Positions 58,601 to 64,000 of a DNA stretch of 64,000 nt are shown one piece after another. Source of the DNA: Cotesia glomerata (Eukaryota; Arthropoda; Insecta; Hymenoptera; Braconidae); assembly GCF_020080835.1 (NCBI RefSeq), contig NC_058158.1, positions 7,502,001-7,566,000 of the forward strand, written 5' to 3'. Position 1 is the first letter of the stretch. Every line of letters begins with the position of its first letter. Made by a program: the position numbers and the translations under genes. The notes under the pieces are model-generated. The model saw only the letters and a list, made by a program, of their open reading frames with translations, did no database searches and was not told the DNA's origin.

Positions 58601-59400
58601 TCGCGTTGATTAAAATTTAAACTAAAAAAGTATATATAATATTTTTATATTACACTTTACTGTCTTCTGTCTTAAAAAAATTTCCCGATCTACATTTTTT
58701 TCTCACACTCGTGCTATGAGGGGATAAAAATACGAGAAATGAATTAAATTTTCATGTTAGGTATTATTAGTTTTATATTTGAGGGACCCGAGTACAGGTA
58801 TCGTCGACCTCAGGTTGATGACCAGCAATTTTTTAAATTTAAAATTTGGTTTAATTTTTTTATTAATAATTTTGATAGAAATGTATAAAGATTTTAAGAG
58901 CCAGAGAAGACAGACTGCGGTGTTTGGTAGGTCTAGCAGCAGCCACGGCTCCATGCACGCATTATGCTAATTTTAATTTTAATCTCGACCCTGTGGTCGG
59001 TCCCTACGGTGGTTATTGCCGCGATGGCTCTTTTGCTTAGTATATACGCCGGCGACTCCAACTAACTCCTGCTCGGCAACACTCCAGTCACAGTAGATAA
59101 CTTTGTACTGGTGTATTTACGTTTGCGAAATAAGCCGCCCACACTCTATATAAACAGTACCGCTTATCCTCTTTCGTGTCTTTTAAATGTATTAAATATT
59201 TCTCCAAGATGTTTAACTAAAACTGTTAACTAATCTCGGTACTTATTAGTCTACATAAAAAGTTATTATTATTTATATTTAATTAAATGATACAACAGTA
59301 ACCGTGATTGTAAGTGTAATTAAATAAACTAAAGGTAAATTAAAGAATATGTAAATTTTATGAGTGGTTTAAAAAATAAATCAGGATACATCTCCGGAGT
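55689..59400. other. Mixed DNA with islands, no gene
   Basis: GC-richer at 56000-56880 and patchily at 57880-58560 and 58960-59180. AGCTTCAGCTTCAGCTTCAG lies near 56818, a small palindrome ATATCCATAGATATGGATAT near 56928, and TATATAAA near 59148 with GC-richer DNA upstream (possible core promoter). A 113-codon minus frame (58193-58534) has an acidic run but lies in CT-rich DNA with a plus frame opposite. None is called. Confidence 0.4.
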
Positions 59401-60173
59401 TACCAGAGAGCAAAAGACGGTATTCTGAGAAAGTATATTTAAGTTGGGCGAAGGGAGAAGTGGGTAAGAGCATTTATGCATTTATGCATTCATATTTCTG
59501 GGGCGACGGCGGTCTCTTCTCCAGTGGGTTGGAGCGAGGCATGCAGATGCCTATTCGACGCGAAGAAGTAGTCATCGCGTCTGGAAAGTGGAAAAGAAAT
59601 AGAAAAACTCAGCCGTGGTTTATAAGAAAGCTCAGAGAAGAAGGTTGAGGGTTTAAAGCAACCACGACAACTACGACTACCAAACAGAGTGTGGGAGGTA
59701 GGTGCAAAGTTACCACGGAATAATAATAAAGCTTTCGTTTTTCTACTGGTAGTGAAAATGAAAAATCTGAATACATGAAATGTAATGCCGAGCTTTTTCA
59801 CCATCCCTCTGTGCCTACATTTTCGCTCAAAGTAAATAAAATCTTAAGCCAACGAGTAGAAAAATTTATTTTTATACATTCTAACCCGAATGTTGGAATC
59901 TTAAATAAGAAGTGTGTAAATCTTGTTCGAATTTTGGAGTTGATTAAATTATTCAAAATTTTAAAAACTTGCATTTGATTTCTTATGACAAACGTTAGAC
60001 GATAGACTAAATAAAGAAGCTGAGATTGTTAGGATTTAATGAAAATGTAAGGAGGTTAACAGGACGACAAATGTCGATAAAGAAGACTCAATATAGAGGA
60101 GCGATTAAATGAGTACGGAATGAGGAAGGAGGCTAAAAGAAAGCATATATTACAATATCAGGAAGAAGGAAGA

Positions 60174-60195
60174 AAGGAAGGAAGGAAGGAAGGAA
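60174..60195. repeat. (GGAA)n microsatellite
   Basis: About five to six GGAA/GAAG units, preceded by imperfect GGAAGAAGGAAGAAA. Confidence 0.9.
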
Positions 60196-61332
60196 GTAAG
60201 GGCGCCGTGGTGGGCTAGAAAACGTCAGCGGTGGCTCCGCCTATATCGGTACGCCGGCGTGCGGTGGTGAATACATTTAGCCTGGTTAGTTTACAAATGA
60301 ATACAGCGATTGAAGCAACTTATAATATCAATGTACTTCAGCTGTCTCGCTTGCTCGGTTCGCGGGGCGCCGCTATCCCTACCGTAATGCTGGTAAAATG
60401 TATGTATACGTATAGAAAGAAAGCGAGCCCGGTTTGGACCCCACACTGTCTTATCCTACTTGTTCTTTTTATTATAATTCTTGTTCGTCTTCTTCTACGT
60501 CTGCTTCTGGTTTTGCTTTTGGTTCTTCATTCTCGTCTTTAACATTAAACAACCTCTCTCGATCCCCTTCTCTGTGTTGAATCACTCTCGCGCCCGTTCC
60601 AACTCCCGGCGGGCCCTCCATACAGAATGGCCATATTAACTTGATAATTAGCTCGGTTATACGACTTGCAGATGAGGAAAGACTCCGGGACGGACGTCGG
60701 CTACCCCTACCCGGGGTTGCTGGTATATTCCTTACTCTGACGGTTCTCTTTCTCTTTCGCTCAAGTTATATAGCCATGCCACGGCTCAACTCTGCTCCGT
60801 TACTCGGATGAATATAGAACCCCCTTAGTTCGTATTCCTCTCCCTGTCTGCCAGGAACTGCCCTGTCTCTCGTCGTTCTCGTGGCCTCGTCATCATCCAA
60901 AGTCTACGTCGTCGTTGCCGTTACCAAACCAAGTAGTTCACAACGTGTCTTACTCCTTTACTCTTCAGTTAACCCTCGCTCTCAAGATATCGTTGTTATG
61001 GGTTAAATACGACCCGCAGGTGCTAAAAGTAACTACTGTCTTACTTTAACAACACTGATTTATTAATATTCCTACTCTGTACTTATATTATCGTTCGGCG
61101 TTGCGTGTACTCGGACCAGACCCTCGTACCGGTGACTGACCATTTTAAATTTTGACGCCATTTCGCGAGGTGCATTCGCGCCGAGACTGTGCCGCGGTTA
61201 ACACAAACTTTCCAGTAACTCTTTGTAGCCTTCGTGAGTTTTTAAGTTTTGTGTGTTTCAATTGTTCTCTGTCAGACATATTTATTTTTAATACTGTAAA
61301 CTTCGCTTTGACATCACAGGTGGCGCTTCAGC

Positions 61333-61618
61333 CACGTGGAAATCACGTGACCCAGGTGAAGTGGGAGTAGCTGTCAGTTTTACGCCAAATGTGACCTATA
61401 AAAAACTTTTTTTTTTTAATTAATTAACTTAACTCCAGTGATTATTATTTCACCATTTTATTTTTTTGAGTAAAAATTTATGAAGCAAGTGGAAGCCATT
61501 TTGTGTCGCGCGAGTTCACCACTGCGTGACGAGCGAACTTTTCACGGTGACCGACCTCGGAGGAAGGGTGTTCACTGTACAATACTGTTTTAACCCATAC
61601 TACGTCATTGACCACGTG
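61333..61618. promoter_or_regulatory. Cluster of three CACGTG E-boxes near a TATA-like box
   Basis: CACGTG occurs at 61333-61338, 61344-61349 (as TCACGTGAC) and 61613-61618 (as ACCACGTGGT). Between them lie CTATAAAAAAC (about 61397) and AAGCCATTTTGTG (about 61493). CACGTG is the core site of bHLH factors such as Myc/Max, MITF/TFEB and CLOCK/CYCLE. Three in under 300 bp is more than expected by chance in AT-rich DNA, but function is inference. Confidence 0.35.
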
Positions 61619-63674
61619 GTACTGGCATAATGGAGGCGAGTGTCTGTCGGACAAAGAATTGAACGCAGTTCTATTTTTAATTCCAGGTACTGATGTGTAT
61701 TACCGTAGTTCAGAATATTCAGGGCATTCAATTTCGCAATTTCAAAAGTTATAACCTTGATATAATTCAGCGTCAATTAAAAATTGACAATAATCTTACA
61801 CATTATCATAAAACTTATATTTATTCAAAAACGGAGTGCATTCTCCTCGAAAATACAGCCAAGGTGAATCGCCTGGCGACTTTCGACCATTCGTACCCGG
61901 GAATGAATACAAAGTAAACGAGCCGAGTTAGAGTCTGCTGGACGGTATATGTTATGTAGGCATTCCGTGAGATGACTGGCATTGAAAACTGCCTTCAAGA
62001 GTCGGCCGCGCCCGCCTCTGTCGCGCTCGCGACGATCAGAATACCGACGAAGATGGCCGCCATATTAGGATCCCCTTCTCACACAACTCGTCCTCGTGTC
62101 ACCGAGGTACTCGGTAGGTAGGCACACTCGGTTCCTCGCGGGTCCTGGTATACGCCTACGCGTTCTCCAAGCCGCCGAGAAAGAATCACCAAGCTGAGGG
62201 GAGGATATCTCCTGTAGATCCTGGGCATAGTGATGATACTGCGAGGATCGTTTGAAGTATAACTAACAGTGACGGGCTCTGATTTACAAGCTCTGTCTCC
62301 GTCAAACTTTTTTTCTCGTAGACGCTCCCTCAAGTCAGGTCCACGGTTAGGTATTATTTACTCTTTTTTTCCTCTCTATTTTCTGTGCCCTTTTGCCGAA
62401 ACTCTGACCATCGGAATCTTGGAATGATGACGAGGATGATGGGCATCATGATCATGATAAGACTAAGGAGGATGACGGTGGTGATGCAAGTGTAGAAGCG
62501 TGAACATTCGCGGCACGCGTGTGTGTCCAATAGGTAGATTTATCACCTTGTCTCAGATGTGGACTCGGTCGTTCAATGATAGCTCGAATGTTTCTCGATG
62601 AGACAGACACCAGAGAAGAAACGATCGTTGATGTTAAGTTGGAAGTAAAAAATAAAAGCTAAATAAATCGAACGAGAGCCTGAACCACCCGGGGTATTTC
62701 CAAGAATGTGCGTGCCGTCACGTACCACGACAAGCTTTTTACAAAATACTAATCTAAATAAACCAACAGTCACTGTCTATAGCGCTATTCACATGTAAGA
62801 TACTACGTACGTACATTTCCTACACTTTGTGTTTTTATATAAATTTATTCCGGCAATTTTGAATAAATAAACTGTTTACATACGGCCTAATCATCATTTG
62901 GTTTTGAAAATAAAAAAATTTGTTCATTGTTATCTTGGGAAATATTTAAAATTATTTTTTTAAATTACTCCGTACAATAAAATTACCAATTCTTATTGCG
63001 ATTATTTGGATAAGAAAATTTAATCAGCGACACTGGGATAATAAAAATAAAGTAAGGTAATTTTAGTGGTTAATAAACGTCAGTATAAAAAATTTGGGGC
63101 CTCACATGAGAGAATAAAAGGGCTCGGGGGTGTGGGATACATCAGCGACTTGTGTACTGTGGCACCTGTCTCTTCATGGTGCTTGGATACTTTAGCTTTC
63201 AGGGGGTTAAAGAGCCGAATGAAAATATAATGTATGCACCCTTGGTTGGTAGCGTACTGAGCTGATGGATGGAGTTTACTACGGCACAGTAGTTAGCCCA
63301 GAGCCACCTGAACCTCCAGGCTGCGTATCGTAGGCCCGACAACAACAACACCATCATCATCTACACCGGGTGTTTTATTTTCCTCCTAAACTAAACGTTT
63401 GTTACAAAACAGCCGGGATGTGTGTGTATTATATTATACATTAAGTTAGGTACCTCAAGAGCTAATTTATATGATCCGACTCCGACGGCAGAACCTCTAC
63501 TCGTACTTGTATACTGGGTGTAATGTTAGCCCGTACACCCACAGCCGGACGGTTATTTTACAAGTTTCACATAATAAAACAGCTTGGCTGCCCGTCGGTA
63601 GCTCAACTTACTGTCTACGTTCATTATTTGGATTATTGGTGACAAACAAATTTATTTACAGAGGGTAGATGTCG

Positions 63675-63890
63675 ATACAATGATGAAAAAATTAATTTGA
63701 ATCGAAAGAAAATTCTTGAACTAAAAAAATTATTTTAAATTAAAAATTTAGTACAATTAATTTGAACCAATAAAAATTTCTTAGCTTAAGAATTTTTTGG
63801 TTGATTAAAAATGATCAAACTTTTCAAAATAATTTTTTTGGTTTAAGAATGTTTATCTTAAATCAAATTAATTTTTTTATTTGGTGCGTA
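63675..63890. mobile_element. Hairpin MITE, decayed
   Basis: TACAATGATGAAAAAATTAA at the left, then TTTGAATCGAAAGAAAATTC; the right half TTTTTTTGGTTTAAGAATG leads to AATTAATTTTTTTATTTGGT. Same order as other TCTTGAATCAAG elements with more substitutions. Confidence 0.65.
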
Positions 63891-63899
63891 ATTATTCAA

Positions 63900-64000
63900 A
63901 TAAGATTAAAAAATAAGTTGATTCAAAAAAACATTACATTGAAGAGTTTAATCATCTTAAGAAAATTTTTGAATCAAGTAAAATTTATTTAAACCAAGAA
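63900..64000. mobile_element. Second hairpin MITE, cut by the window edge
   Basis: GATTAAAAAATAAGTTGATT followed by ACATTGAAGAG, TTTTTGAATCAAGTAAAATT and AAACCAAGAA. This is the left half of a family member; its right half lies beyond 64000. Confidence 0.6.

Larger units (their letters stand above)
59401..63674. other. GC-richer tract with E-boxes and GCCAT motifs, no gene
   Basis: The richest non-repeat tract of the window. Contents include a (GGAA)n run at about 60174-60195, CG-rich strings at 60220-60420 and 60580-60760, and a CACGTG cluster at 61333-61618 (listed separately). GATGGCCGCCATATTAGG lies near 62050. Open frames reach 103 codons (60231-60542), ending in a leucine/valine-rich low-complexity tail. 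No protein family recognised. Confidence 0.4.

Overview
This 64 kb window looks like nuclear DNA of an insect. The most likely source is a hymenopteran, possibly a braconid-type parasitoid wasp. That is inferred from the look of the DNA: an AT-rich background, abundant microsatellites, many short terminal-inverted-repeat (TIR) elements and one LINE fragment with an AAAT-type tail. No gene fixes the taxon.

I found no protein-coding gene I can defend. The open frames are short, often open on both strands or in two frames at once, and many are just microsatellites or repeats read in frame. The only recognisable coding sequence is the C-terminal end of a non-LTR retrotransposon reverse transcriptase (about 2266-3055, minus strand), 5'-truncated and broken by a 37 bp tandem duplication. 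The window is therefore best read as a gene desert or the inside of a very large intron. More GC-rich, GA/CT-rich islands alternate with AT-rich DNA holding mobile-element debris. The main islands are near 6.1-6.7, 7.5-7.8, 11.0-11.5, 13.5-14.1, 20.1-20.6, 24.2-25.9, 27.4-27.7, 30.3-31.2, 33.8-34.3, 35.6-36.1, 53.0-55.0, 56.0-56.9 and 60.2-62.7 kb. They are the best places to look for regulatory elements or leader exons. One has a TATA-like box followed by a good splice donor (34040-34157).

The repeats are the most informative content. At least ten short elements share termini of the type TACACTGA-A(n) / T(n)-TCAGTGTA but carry different interiors. One interior is a self-complementary 'TCTTGAATCAAG' hairpin body, one is a 294 bp body found twice in opposite orientations, and one contains a tRNA-like sequence. 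Several are nested: a 220 bp TIR element at 26344-26563, an 873 bp element at 29125-29997, and a copy of the 294 bp element inside a hairpin element at 40489-40782. The richest structure is 44948-49185, where four layers can be peeled apart using an uninterrupted copy of the second layer at 9979-10433 as the empty site. The third layer is a 3.39 kb noncoding TIR element flanked by a TA duplication, with different tandem arrays near its two ends. Inside it lie a 1.83 kb inverted-repeat unit and tRNA-like modules.

Other repeats are two palindromic elements ending in AAATAGTATA (11863-12001 and 28697-28832, the second nearly perfect), a head-to-tail pair of long palindromes (12589-13095), two copies of a CTGCCCAATTT element (33186-33418 and 55447-55688), a 386 bp tandem duplication (715-1487), a 60 bp-period array (43282-43560) and long microsatellites. 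No CRISPR array, rRNA, confident tRNA gene or complete autonomous transposon was seen.
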